Positions 44,401 to 51,313 of a stretch of DNA of 53,336 bases are shown here, piece after piece (position 1 is the stretch's first letter; every line of letters begins with the position of its first letter). Origin of the DNA: an uncultured Veillonella sp. (GTDB taxonomy: Bacteria; Bacillota; Negativicutes; Veillonellales; Veillonellaceae). Made by a program: the position numbers and the translations under genes. Under the pieces are notes generated by a model, which was not told the DNA's origin, ran no database searches, and saw only the letters and a program-made list of their open reading frames with translations. Location: contig UPXS01000013.1 in NCBI GenBank assembly GCA_900538355.1, positions 1-53,336 on the forward strand, written 5' to 3'.

Positions 44401-46628
44401 ATGGTACAGCTGGTAAAGCTACTATTGGTAGTGCAGCTATTGATGGTGTCAATAATACAATTACAACAGGTGGTAATAAGGCGGTAACGTTAGATGGCAC
44501 TACTGGTACTATTACAGGTAAAGCTGCTAATATTGGTGGCGTTACAGTAGATGGTACAAATAACCATGTAACAGGTCTTGCTAATACGACTTGGGATGGT
44601 AATGCTGTATCTGGCCGTGCTGCTACCGAGGATCAATTGAAAGTAGTAGCTGATGCTGCAGCTAACCAAACATGGCAAATTACAGCCGATAAGGATGCTG
44701 CTACATCTGGTAAACAAACTGGTACTAAGACAGATGCCAAAGTAGGTAAAGACGCAAAGGTTACTATGATTGCTGGTGAAAATATCACAATCAACCAAAA
44801 TGAGCGTGACTTCACATATTCTTTGAATAAAGACCTTGTGAACATGAACTCTGCAAGCTTCAACGGTACTGGTAATAACACAACGGTTATCAATGGTGAT
44901 TCCATTACACAAACTGCGGGTACTCAAACCAATACATCTACTGCAGCTGGTAACACAGTAGCAGATGGCACTAAGTCTACAGCAACAACTGCAGATGGTA
45001 CTAAGATTACGGATGGTACAAAAACCAATACTTCTACAGCAGATAGTACAGTTATCGATGATGGCAATGGTAATAACACAGCTCTTACTAAAGATGGTGT
45101 AACCATTACTACATCTGGTAAGGATCCTGTATCCTTAACTAAAGATGGTCTCAATAATGGTGGCAATAAGATTTCTAACATTGCAGATGGTACAGATGAC
45201 ACCGATGCTGTCAATGTACGTCAATTAGAGTCTAAGTCTAAGGCATCTAAAACAGAATTGACTGCTAATGGTGGTGAAAGTGCTGGTAGTACAACAGGCA
45301 ATATTGTATTGACTAAAACAACTGCCGCTGATGGACATATCATTTACGATAACAAGTTGAATGATAAGGTTACATTGGGTACAGATCCAACTAAGGCAGT
45401 TACTGTAGATGGTACAACTGGTACAATCAAGGCTGGTGATGGTGCCAATGCAGTTGCTATCGATGGCAAAAATGGTTCTGTAAAAGCTGGTGATAAGATT
45501 GCTCTTGATGGTAAGGATGGTAAGGCTACAATTGGTACTGTAGGTATCGATGGTAAAGATGGCATCATTACTACTGGTGGTAATAATCCTGTTGCTGTAA
45601 ATGGCAAAGATGGTGTTGTTACAGGTTTGACTAATAAAACTTGGAATCCAAATAATATTGTGTCTGGTCGTGCAGCTACTGAAGATCAAGTAAAATCTGC
45701 CGTTGAAAATGCAGGCTGGAATGCAACTGTTGGTATAGAAGGCTCTGGTATTAATAGCACACCAACGGCGACTGCTGAAAAAGTAAAAACCGATGAAACA
45801 GTTACTTTCAAAGCAGGCAATAATATGATGGTTAGCCAAGCAGGTAAAACGATTAGTTATGCAGTAAATCCAGAACTCAAGGATATGAAGTCTGCTACAT
45901 TTAAAGATGCAGCAGGTAACACGACTGTAACAGATGGTAATGGCATAACAATTACACCTGGTAGTGCAAACCCTAATAATCCTAATGCAGGCCCTATTTC
46001 CTTGACTAAGGATGGTCTCAATAATGGTAATAACCAACTTAAAGGCATTGCACCTGGTACAGATGATACTGATGCAGTAAATGTGAGTCAGTTGAAAGCA
46101 TCTAATGCAAGAATTGGCGATGCTATTGGTCAAGTAGCGGGCGAGGTACAACGTGTAGGTGCTCATGCAGCAGCAATGGCAGCGTTGAAACCAATCCAAT
46201 ACGATCCATTGGAACCAACTCAAGTGATGGCTGGCGTAGGTAATTATCGTGGTGAAACAGCAGCGGCCTTAGGTCTTGCACATTATACAAACGAAGATAC
46301 AATGTTCAATGTTGGCGTATCTCTCGGTGCAAACCGTAATATGGTGAATGCTGGGGTAACTCACAAATTTGGCTCTAGCCCAGAAAAGAAAAATATTCCT
46401 GACCGTTACAAAGCAGGCCCTATTAGCTCTGTATATGTAATGCAAGATGAAGTATCTAGTCTCAAGAAAGAAAATAGCGAACAAAAAACTGTTATCGCAG
46501 ATCAAGCGGCTCGTCTCAATACGTTGGAAGCTGAAAATGAGCGTCAACGTCAAGAACTAGCTGAAACTAAACAAGGCTTAGAAGACTTGCGTGCAGCAGT
46601 TAGTCAATTGTTGTCATCCAAAGGTTGA
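38490..46628 (+). CDS. Trimeric autotransporter adhesin (YadA-like), 2712 residues
   Basis: This protein shares architecture with the preceding adhesin. An ESPR leader (MNKIFKVIWSKSKQCYVVVS) and cleavage near TAADI (about residue 54) precede a long head of AIG-type 14-residue repeats to about 440, and a neck AVNVAQLKSVNLAFSG about 483. The stalk to about 2500 mixes GIN/ring-like domains (WKLAADRD..., AWNLTTNSS...), thrice-repeated LGADSGTASSQSLKDGD modules, and Thr/Asp/Gly-rich beta-solenoid-like stretches such as repeated TKDGVTIT or GKDGKATIGT units. The YadA anchor lies about 2550-2640 and ends in THKF. A 75-residue heptad coiled coil follows it. Its anchor is almost identical to that of the first adhesin. 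It is probably a single-gene unit. Confidence 0.92.
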   Translation: MNKIFKVIWSKSKQCYVVVSEMAKNKTGKKKIVVASILAALAMQVGVVADVTAADIPTGTIEGGTKMYSNLTNGLAIGNESQSNSNQSIAIGYRAIANSQYADPAQPAVAIGAGAHATGRGGVSLGLIANSSVRGTAIGSATQATGFGAFAGGTYAQATNAGDVAIGGASSDQFNNYAVASGGYSVAIGTAAKADGGAGVSIGYKTNAKTSNSLAIGSESQATGEGAVAVGRKNTSTGASSTVLGILSTANATSATAVGMQTTATGENSLAVGHKSSASGKNGVAVGTNETTAALGGVAVGQAAKSNKFYSVAMGMNVTADGDNSVALGGSANANSEGTIAIGSYGSTPTKATGNRALAIGSATTANGLESIAIGSRVNSTSQHSIAIGTRANASAVKSVAIGPDSIATVDGGVALGRDSVANVIGGVTNKGYNPNTNRTDIYSGLTGNVLTSTTGAVSIGNGTTVTRQLTGLAAGTKDTDAVNVAQLKSVNLAFSGNVNTGNVNIANSTLGIKGDNTYITTAANGQNLTISGKTQNINVTNGQASANAAGMADSKNVADAINKAISANAYHWKLAADRDPSAPEVINKSDTVIFGGDNNITVTRSGKKITTSLNKAITVDTVKANRSVTVSSGGNQITLDGTNGSVKGRNFTGDSFKAGDNVLSNTTLQIGPTTGSNNVTITRDGLTAKTATKTVKFGTDGISAGGQQITNVSSGGNVGTNAANITDVKNAVAAVTLNLDTNSKTGTVKLSESPLKVIGANGIRTDLLGTNNGSLVVGLDKNTVNATTKGISLTGDTGSTGLKYLKDGDATFKVAGDGDLVTTKASTTGVQVAVDSAKVKDLAVGAVTVSKANTADNPITITPTAGTNSKDYAIGIDTTKLANQTQLTYKANGANANKVSLANGLNFTDGTFTKATVGTNGNVTISTATETITNDADGKAKVNSPTDGLATAKNVADSINKAVDGLSQNLTVSDGATDGTVNLKNQKLTVSGTNGVSTTVNGQTVTVGLDTATKTKVVNASTAVARNISLGADSGTASSQSLKDGDVAFNVKGATGDLVSTKMNGNTVEISTKRAAITSDANTGAASVTGDDGLATSKNVADAINKAADAAKAGAAWNLTTNSSTTDKTTVQGGDTVDLINGDNILITQDGTDKKKITVATKKDLTVDSITAGNTVINTSGLTNGTTAITGTGITTDKVTVGGISIDKTDGINGGNKTITNVASGGTTDSNAANIGDVKQAVANLSQNLNITDGTNNGTIDLKNQKLNVAGTNGVTATVNGQTVTVGLDADTKTKVDNSSVAVARNISLGADSGTASSQSLKDGDVAFNVKGATGDFISTKMNGDTVEVSTKRSTINSDATGTASVTGDDGLATAKNVADAINKAASQAKDGAAWKLSTNGDTPTTVAGGDTVDFTGDNNITVTQTGKNIATTLNKDLKDLSTISLTNPRGESISLDGGDGTIKAYKAEFKDNNGAGSSINSDILRFTNGATGTNAVETALSLDILALQSGPNNSGLTSRDLTFYDANGNISNQSAQGIIFQSAAGKEVQFTLDEIKAGGNKIKEVAEGTDDTDAVNVKQLKDTVTSQTLTYRANSAPDTDAKSVKLSKGLDFVDGTMTKATVDNDGKVTFDINDDTKTKINDSAAAVNRKVSLGADSGTASSQSLKDGDVAFNVKGATGDFISTKMNGDTVEVSTKRATIDSNATTGAASVTGDDGLATAKNVADAINKAAKASTDAINLKFAGDTNTSAGVVNLKDDTLGIKGDGKYVTTDADGKNLTVKVSEAEVKKSAVSAVTVSTDTTDADNPLTVTGTPSADGTTKDYKVTIDGAKVATKTKLSYKANDGTAKQVSLADGLNFKDGTLTTATIDNAGVVKYDVKTAAITAGTDGTITGPASDGVATAKNVADAINAAKKASKTEITANDDEAANATTGNVKLTSTTAADGHTIYNVKLNDTLTFGTGANAIVIDGTAGKATIGSAAIDGVNNTITTGGNKAVTLDGTTGTITGKAANIGGVTVDGTNNHVTGLANTTWDGNAVSGRAATEDQLKVVADAAANQTWQITADKDAATSGKQTGTKTDAKVGKDAKVTMIAGENITINQNERDFTYSLNKDLVNMNSASFNGTGNNTTVINGDSITQTAGTQTNTSTAAGNTVADGTKSTATTADGTKITDGTKTNTSTADSTVIDDGNGNNTALTKDGVTITTSGKDPVSLTKDGLNNGGNKISNIADGTDDTDAVNVRQLESKSKASKTELTANGGESAGSTTGNIVLTKTTAADGHIIYDNKLNDKVTLGTDPTKAVTVDGTTGTIKAGDGANAVAIDGKNGSVKAGDKIALDGKDGKATIGTVGIDGKDGIITTGGNNPVAVNGKDGVVTGLTNKTWNPNNIVSGRAATEDQVKSAVENAGWNATVGIEGSGINSTPTATAEKVKTDETVTFKAGNNMMVSQAGKTISYAVNPELKDMKSATFKDAAGNTTVTDGNGITITPGSANPNNPNAGPISLTKDGLNNGNNQLKGIAPGTDDTDAVNVSQLKASNARIGDAIGQVAGEVQRVGAHAAAMAALKPIQYDPLEPTQVMAGVGNYRGETAAALGLAHYTNEDTMFNVGVSLGANRNMVNAGVTHKFGSSPEKKNIPDRYKAGPISSVYVMQDEVSSLKKENSEQKTVIADQAARLNTLEAENERQRQELAETKQGLEDLRAAVSQLLSSKG
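41570..43690 (+). repeat. Triplicated stalk module in the second adhesin gene
   Basis: A segment encoding SLGADSGTASSQSLKDGDVA and the next roughly 60 residues occurs near 41578, 42416 and 43452 with few base differences. Spacing is about 840 and 1035 bp. Confidence 0.75.
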
Positions 46629-46680
46629 TAATTGATAATTAATTTCATAGAATAGACTGATATAATATTTTCTGAAAATT

Positions 46681-46746
46681 AAAAGAACCTCTTATATATT
46701 GGGATACCTGGTAGGGTATATTCAAACACTATAAGAGGTTCTTTTT
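46681..46746 (+). terminator. Terminator of the second adhesin gene
   Basis: AAAAGAACCTCTTATA (46681) pairs with TATAAGAGGTTCTTTT (46730). The 33-base loop contains a smaller ATACC/GGTAT hairpin. TTTTT lies at the 3' edge. Confidence 0.8.
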
Positions 46747-46809
46747 GCAATTTTGATATAGATTATTAAATATAATCATGATATATGAATGACTTTTCAT
46801 ATATTGTTG

Positions 46810-46818
46810 TGATATAAT
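46810..46818 (+). promoter_or_regulatory. Extended -10 promoter of the MATE gene
   Basis: TGATATAAT, a perfect extended -10, lies 66 bases before the ATG. A -35 is not obvious. Confidence 0.5.
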
Positions 46819-46883
46819 ACAGAAGATATTAGGAGTTAGATGTTAGCTCTACCTTGTACGATCTTGCATGAATAGGAGATACT

Positions 46884-48293
46884 ATGTTAGACCGCATACA
46901 ACGATGGCTTTCCATAGATTCTATGTTGCCTGCTGCAGAACGATTAGGCCCTGTGGGGACTACAAAGCAGCTATACGGTAATTACTTGAAAATAGCTTGG
47001 CCAGCTACATTACAAGGCTTAATGTTACAATTTATGACAGCCATCGACTTAGCAATGGTTGGTGCTCTTGGTGCATCTGCTCTTGCTTCGGTAGGGATTA
47101 TGGGACAGCCAGAGATGGTGATGCTCATATTCTGTCGTGCTTTATCGATTGCGGTAACAGCTATTATAGCTCGCCGTCACGGTGAAGGTGAAGTAGATGG
47201 CATGAATGCTGTACTTAAACAATCCATTCTATTGAATTTCTTGATTTATGTACCTCTATTAGCGATATGTCTCTTTAATTTAGAACATATCTTACGCTTT
47301 ACCGGTGCTGAAGATGGCTATATTGAAACGGCTGTGTGGTATGGACGTTTTATTGTTATAAGTCTTATATTCCAATCCTTTAGTCAAATTGTAGGGGCTG
47401 CACTTATTGGATATGGCAATACAAAGGTTATTTTTAAATCCAATGTAGTAGGGAATATATTAAATACGATAATGAACTTCTTCTTAATTTATGGTATTGG
47501 CTTTTTCCCTGAGCTCGGTGTTATGGGCGCTGGCGTTTCTACAATGATCAGTAGTGCTGTCATTGCACTATTATTATTGCGTACGATTTCACAACATACG
47601 ACTACGGGATTAACCTTGAGGCATCCATCAAAATGGAAGTTTGAACGAACAGTGCTACATACCATGTTTCACGTTGGTGGTAGTTCACTAGGGGAGCAGT
47701 TCTTTGAACGTTTTGGTATGTATACGTACACTATGATTGTTGCTTCATTAGGTGCCGTACCTTTAGCAGCACATTATGTATGTATGAATTTGATGGATAT
47801 ATTCTATTACTTTGCGATGGGCCTCGGCTTTGCCGGTGCGTCTCATACGGGACAGTGTCTTGGTCATAAACGACCAGATATTGCGAAAACCTATGGTAAA
47901 ATTGGTGCCCGCATCGGTCTAGTAGTAGGCCTTGTAAGTGCTCTCATATTTATTGGCCCTGGCAATCTATTAGTACAGTTGTATACTCGTGAAAGTGAAG
48001 TGGTTACCTTAGCGGGTGCCTTAATGGGGATTATGGCTATTGCTGCATTCCCTCAAGCATTACAGCAAGTATATTCTGGTGTTCTAAAAGGGGCAGGGGA
48101 TACATATTATATTATGAAATATTCCCTCGTTAGTGTAGCTATTATTCGGCCTATCATTACATACCTATTGTGTATTACATTAGGTTTAGGGCTTTTAGGC
48201 GCATGGTTATCCTTGTGCTTTGACCAGTCCTTACGATTATGTTGCTCCTATATTCGATTTATTCGTGGTGCGTGGCAGCATAAGATAGTTTAA
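46884..48293 (+). CDS. MATE family efflux transporter
   Basis: This 469-residue inner-membrane antiporter has twelve predicted helices in two homologous halves. Helix 1 contains IAWPATLQGLMLQFMTAIDLAMVG, the classic MATE opening, and the second half starts with the FHVGGSSLGEQFFERFGMY segment. Members export cationic drugs or metabolites with sodium or proton coupling; the substrate is unknown. A GGAGAT site precedes the start. It stands alone between the adhesin terminator and an intergenic region with a candidate small RNA. Confidence 0.9.
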   Translation: MLDRIQRWLSIDSMLPAAERLGPVGTTKQLYGNYLKIAWPATLQGLMLQFMTAIDLAMVGALGASALASVGIMGQPEMVMLIFCRALSIAVTAIIARRHGEGEVDGMNAVLKQSILLNFLIYVPLLAICLFNLEHILRFTGAEDGYIETAVWYGRFIVISLIFQSFSQIVGAALIGYGNTKVIFKSNVVGNILNTIMNFFLIYGIGFFPELGVMGAGVSTMISSAVIALLLLRTISQHTTTGLTLRHPSKWKFERTVLHTMFHVGGSSLGEQFFERFGMYTYTMIVASLGAVPLAAHYVCMNLMDIFYYFAMGLGFAGASHTGQCLGHKRPDIAKTYGKIGARIGLVVGLVSALIFIGPGNLLVQLYTRESEVVTLAGALMGIMAIAAFPQALQQVYSGVLKGAGDTYYIMKYSLVSVAIIRPIITYLLCITLGLGLLGAWLSLCFDQSLRLCCSYIRFIRGAWQHKIV

Positions 48294-48480
48294 TCTTACA
48301 TGGAAATGACAGTATTATTAACTTTGACTATCATTTAAATAGTATTTTTTCATATAAAACCTAAATTTTATAGTATTCGATATAGAGCTTTGGTATAGAT
48401 AATATCTGTGTTTTCTACTGCTTATCACTTTCTATATTGAAAAAATTAAAATAATTTATGAAAGATTTATGAAAAAGTTC

Positions 48481-48643
48481 TTGCATATTCAATTTGTTTG
48501 ATGTACAATACGAAATGTGGAAAAAATGACACATTGGGGAATGTGTTATCGGACCAGAAATCTATGATTTCATGTATATATGTAAGGGATATATATAAGA
48601 AACAAACAAAAACCGCCTTAGTTCAGCTAAGGCGGTTTTTGTT
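48481..48643 (+). ncRNA. Candidate intergenic small RNA
   Basis: TTGCAT (48481-48486), a 17-base spacer and TACAAT (48504-48509) form a convincing promoter on the plus strand. About 130 bases downstream is a terminator (48608-48643). Between them there is no frame with a ribosome site, but there is a stable hairpin ACACATT-GGGG-AATGTGT (48529-48546). The rest of the 48294-48480 gap holds only A/T-rich sequence. Confidence 0.45.
48606..48643. terminator. Bidirectional terminator
   Basis: A perfect stem AAAAACCGCCTTAG-TTCAG-CTAAGGCGGTTTTT is flanked by A and T runs on both sides. It serves the minus-strand amidotransferase gene and any plus-strand transcript from 48515. Confidence 0.88.
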
Positions 48644-49351
48644 TTATAAATGATTTTGTTCAAGCCAGGCGATACATGCGGCTTTTCCTGCAGCAGGTAA
48701 CTCTTGACGTAGACGTTTTGCATCTTCTCTAAGTTTAGGAATATCGATACCTGCATTAGAAAGCTCTGCACAATGGCCTACAAGCCAACTTTCAATTAAA
48801 GCAGGATCAGCCTCCATATGGAATTGAAGACCTAGAATATGAGTATCTACGGAGAATGCTTGATTTGGGCATAACTCTGTTTTAGCAAGTCGTACGGCAC
48901 CTTTAGGGATTTCAAATTCATCACCATGCCAGTGAAGAACTGGTATATTACCGAGCAATGCTAGTGGGGAGGAGGCGCCTTCAGGCGTATACTCTAGCGG
49001 TCCAAAGCCAATTTCTTTCTTACCATGCTTCATAGGTCCTACGTGACCACCCATAATACGGGAAATGAGTTGAGCGCCTAAACAGATGCCCAGTAATGGC
49101 TTTTTACTATTAATACGATCTGTAATGAATTTGATTTCATCTGTTAAGAATGGATAGAGTTCTTCGTCGTATGCGCCAATAGGGGCTCCACAGACGATGA
49201 CTAAATCAGCTTCTGTCGCATCATAGTGTTCAAAGTTGACAAGGGGCGCTTCGATATATGTTAGTTCAAACCCTCGTTCGGTCAAGACTGATTCTAAAAT
49301 ACCGGCATTTTCAAAGTTGATATGACGTACAATATAAGCTGTTTTACTCAT
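48644..49351 (-). CDS. Class I glutamine amidotransferase domain protein (GMP synthase-like)
   Basis: This 235-residue cytosolic protein has the class I amidotransferase triad: nucleophile Cys90 in GICLGAQ, His178 and Glu180 in LQFHMEAD. It is a free-standing domain of the GuaA-like group often annotated as glutamine amidotransferase; the acceptor is unknown, and some relatives act on gamma-glutamyl compounds. The start at 49351 is set by AGGAGG at 49355-49360; the open frame continues upstream through A/T-rich repeats that are not coding. It is transcribed opposite to its neighbours, and a bidirectional terminator lies at its end. Confidence 0.83.
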   Translation of the reverse strand: MSKTAYIVRHINFENAGILESVLTERGFELTYIEAPLVNFEHYDATEADLVIVCGAPIGAYDEELYPFLTDEIKFITDRINSKKPLLGICLGAQLISRIMGGHVGPMKHGKKEIGFGPLEYTPEGASSPLALLGNIPVLHWHGDEFEIPKGAVRLAKTELCPNQAFSVDTHILGLQFHMEADPALIESWLVGHCAELSNAGIDIPKLREDAKRLRQELPAAGKAACIAWLEQNHL

Positions 49352-49372
49352 GGTTCCTCCTATATAGCTCCT

Positions 49373-49428
49373 TATAACTATATATACTTCTATATAACTG
49401 TACATACTTCTATAACTGCACATACAAT
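49373..49428 (-). repeat. Short degenerate tandem repeat upstream of the amidotransferase gene
   Basis: Three units beginning TATAACT (49373, 49393, 49411), 18-20 bases each, lie just upstream of the minus-strand start. Confidence 0.6.
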
Positions 49429-49538
49429 AGTAATTTCTACAAAATATAATAACAGTATAGCACATTCTATAGAATTTAATGTGTGAGAAACGTCATGATA
49501 TGTAATAAGGGGATACAGAATAATATTTTGTAAAATTA

Positions 49539-49581
49539 TATCGAAAAAAGTCGTTGGCATAATTTAGAAAATGTTTATACT
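49539..49581 (+). promoter_or_regulatory. Promoter with TATCGAAAAA box upstream of an aquaporin-like remnant
   Basis: TATCGAAAAA (49539-49548) is followed by TTGGCA (49554-49559), a 16-base spacer and TATACT (49576-49581). It is the same arrangement as in the malic enzyme promoter. Confidence 0.55.
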
Positions 49582-49634
49582 AATGAAAGTAACATGAATA
49601 CCCTTGAGAGAGGGAACGCATGCCTTTTTAGTTC

Positions 49635-49739
49635 ATGAAGGTATTCATCGGCGTATGGCTCTTCATCGTTGCTCCTTTAGTAGGTGGTGCGATTGCAGCC
49701 GTATTCCATCGTGTATGGTTCTCTGTAAAAGAAGACTAA
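49635..49739 (+). pseudogene. C-terminal remnant of an aquaporin-like (MIP family) gene
   Basis: A 34-codon frame reads MKVFIGVWLFIVAPLVGGAI and continues AAVFHRVWFSVKED. The W-LF-V-P-(L/I)-VGG pattern followed by a basic end resembles the last helix of AqpZ/GlpF proteins. A stop codon lies two codons before the ATG, and no ribosome site is evident. A promoter lies about 55 bases upstream and a good terminator 20 bases downstream. The simplest reading is a deletion that removed the body of the gene and left its promoter, last helix and terminator. A genuine small membrane protein is the alternative. Confidence 0.5.
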
Positions 49740-49758
49740 TTTAATATAAAACTAATTT

Positions 49759-49801
49759 AAAAGGAAACGCCTACATTATATACTGTAGGCGTTTTCCTTT
49801 A
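49759..49801 (+). terminator. Terminator of the aquaporin-like remnant
   Basis: Stem AAAGGAAACGCCTACA / TGTAGGCGTTTTCCTTT with a short loop and a T-rich tail. Confidence 0.8.
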
Positions 49802-49995
49802 TCCTGTTAATCTTAAAGATACTTTAATATAAATCTAAGATATATCTTAAAAGGATAAAGCATAAATTTATCTATCATATGATTATACATAGTATATTCC
49901 TAGAATATAACGATAGTAGTGGTTATGAAGTTAAAATATATAACATCTGCATATAGATATATTTCGAAATTCTCATGGTAAATTCATAAAAGATA

Positions 49996-50024
49996 TTGAA
50001 ATTTATCGAAAAGTTGTGTAAAAT
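49996..50024 (+). promoter_or_regulatory. ompA promoter with TATCGAAAAG box in the spacer
   Basis: TTGAAA (49996-50001), a 17-base spacer and TAAAAT (50019-50024). TATCGAAAAG (50004-50013) lies within the spacer, the same position as in the first adhesin promoter. A weak hairpin (AAGGCCC/GGGCTTT, 50041-50070) follows in the leader. The 49802-49995 part of the gap is A/T-rich with no gene. Confidence 0.65.
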
Positions 50025-50085
50025 GAAAGTATATTATTACCAAGGCCCTGTGTATTGTTATGGGCTTTTATTGGAGGGAATTATA

Positions 50086-51123
50086 ATGAACAAAAAATTA
50101 TTAGCTTTATTGGCGGTTGCTGCTGTAGGCGTATCCGTAGCTGGCGCAACTCCACAAACTCAATTCAACAAAGGCGAATTCCAAGTTGATCTTGGTGCAG
50201 CTCATTCTAAAGCAAAAACTGAACATTTCAATGCTGATGCAAAATGGAACTTTGATGGTGGTTTGACATACGCTTTGTCTGACAAAACTGCTGTTCAATA
50301 TGCTTACCATGGTTTGAACGACAAATTGGGTGGCATTGGCTATAGCGACAAAATGCACGAAGTAAACTTGGTTCAATCCTTGAACAAAAACTTCGCTGTA
50401 TATGGTGGCTATGCTCATATTTCTGGTGATGACTTCGCTAAAGCTAATAACATTGCACAAGCAGGTGTAATTGGTAAAGCTAACCTTGGCTCTAAAGTAG
50501 AAGTGTATGGTAAAGCTGGTGTAGGTACTAAGAAAACTTCCACTTGGGAAGCTGGTTTAGGCTACAAAGTGAACGAAGACTTGGATATCAACGCTGGTTA
50601 CCGTTATATCAACACAAAACATGCAGATAAGGAAAATATCTCCTTCCAAGGTCCTGTAGTTGGCTTGTCCTATCGCTTCGGTGGTCACAAAACAGTAGCT
50701 CCTGTAGCAACTCCAGCTCCAGCTCCTGTATACACTCCAGCTCCAGCTCCTGTAGTAGAAGCTCCTGTATACAAAACTCCTAAATTGGATTACTATGTAC
50801 AATCCATCTACTTCGATTCCGACCAAGATGTAGCTCGTGCAGACCAATATCCAAACTTGACAGCTGCTGTAAACGCTGCTAACCAATACTCTCAAGATCA
50901 AATCAAATTGTTGGGTAATGCTGATACTGATGCAACTCCTCAATACAATGTTGGCTTGTCCGAACGCCGCGTACAATACGTAGCTCAATACTTAGTAAAC
51001 AACGGCGTATCTGCTGATCGTTTCATCGGTATCGCTAATGGCGACACTAAACCAGTAGCAACTAACTCTACTGCAGCAGGTAAAGCTGAAAACCGTCGTG
51101 TAGACGTTTACATTCACCGCTAA
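50086..51123 (+). CDS. OmpA family outer-membrane protein
   Basis: This 345-residue protein has a signal peptide (MNKKLLALLAVAAVGVSVAGA), then an eight-strand-type beta barrel to about 200 ending in GLSYRFGG, an Ala/Pro/Val-rich linker (about 205-235), and a C-terminal OmpA domain. That domain has FDSDQ, NADTDATPQYNVGLSERRVQYV and ENRRVDVYIHR; the Asp and Arg that hold meso-diaminopimelate are retained although the usual GHTD reads GNADTD. It tethers the outer membrane to peptidoglycan. The start at 50086 follows GGAGGGA; the longer frame from 49996 covers promoter and leader. Codon bias suggests high expression. It is monocistronic. Confidence 0.92.
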   Translation: MNKKLLALLAVAAVGVSVAGATPQTQFNKGEFQVDLGAAHSKAKTEHFNADAKWNFDGGLTYALSDKTAVQYAYHGLNDKLGGIGYSDKMHEVNLVQSLNKNFAVYGGYAHISGDDFAKANNIAQAGVIGKANLGSKVEVYGKAGVGTKKTSTWEAGLGYKVNEDLDINAGYRYINTKHADKENISFQGPVVGLSYRFGGHKTVAPVATPAPAPVYTPAPAPVVEAPVYKTPKLDYYVQSIYFDSDQDVARADQYPNLTAAVNAANQYSQDQIKLLGNADTDATPQYNVGLSERRVQYVAQYLVNNGVSADRFIGIANGDTKPVATNSTAAGKAENRRVDVYIHR

Positions 51124-51153
51124 TCTTCAATCTAATTTAGATTAGACATATAA

Positions 51154-51220
51154 TAAGTCCACCTTCTATCATGCTCTCGTGTTCATCGGGGGACCGAGCA
51201 TGTGATAAGGTGGACTTTTG
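51154..51220 (+). terminator. Terminator of ompA
   Basis: Long stem AAGTCCACCTT...AAGGTGGACTT with a second paired section ATGCTC/GAGCAT inside, followed by TTTTG. Confidence 0.85.
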
Positions 51221-51313
51221 TGTTATACTAAACTTGCATACAATCGTAGGTCATACAATGTTCATTAAGTTTTGGTAATGTATGCATTGTGAGTATAGTA
51301 AAGTAGGTTATAT

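Noticed and set aside
45225..46223. Long antisense open frames in the adhesin genes (for example 332 codons here and 270 at 43139-43951)
   Set aside because: The repetitive Thr/Asn/Asp/Gly codons of the sense strand suppress stops on the opposite strand. The frames have Ile/Cys/Ser-rich low-complexity products and no ribosome sites.
32156..46628. CRISPR-like regularly spaced repeats
   Set aside because: All the repeats lie in frame inside coding stalk domains with variable spacing and no unique spacers; they are protein repeats.
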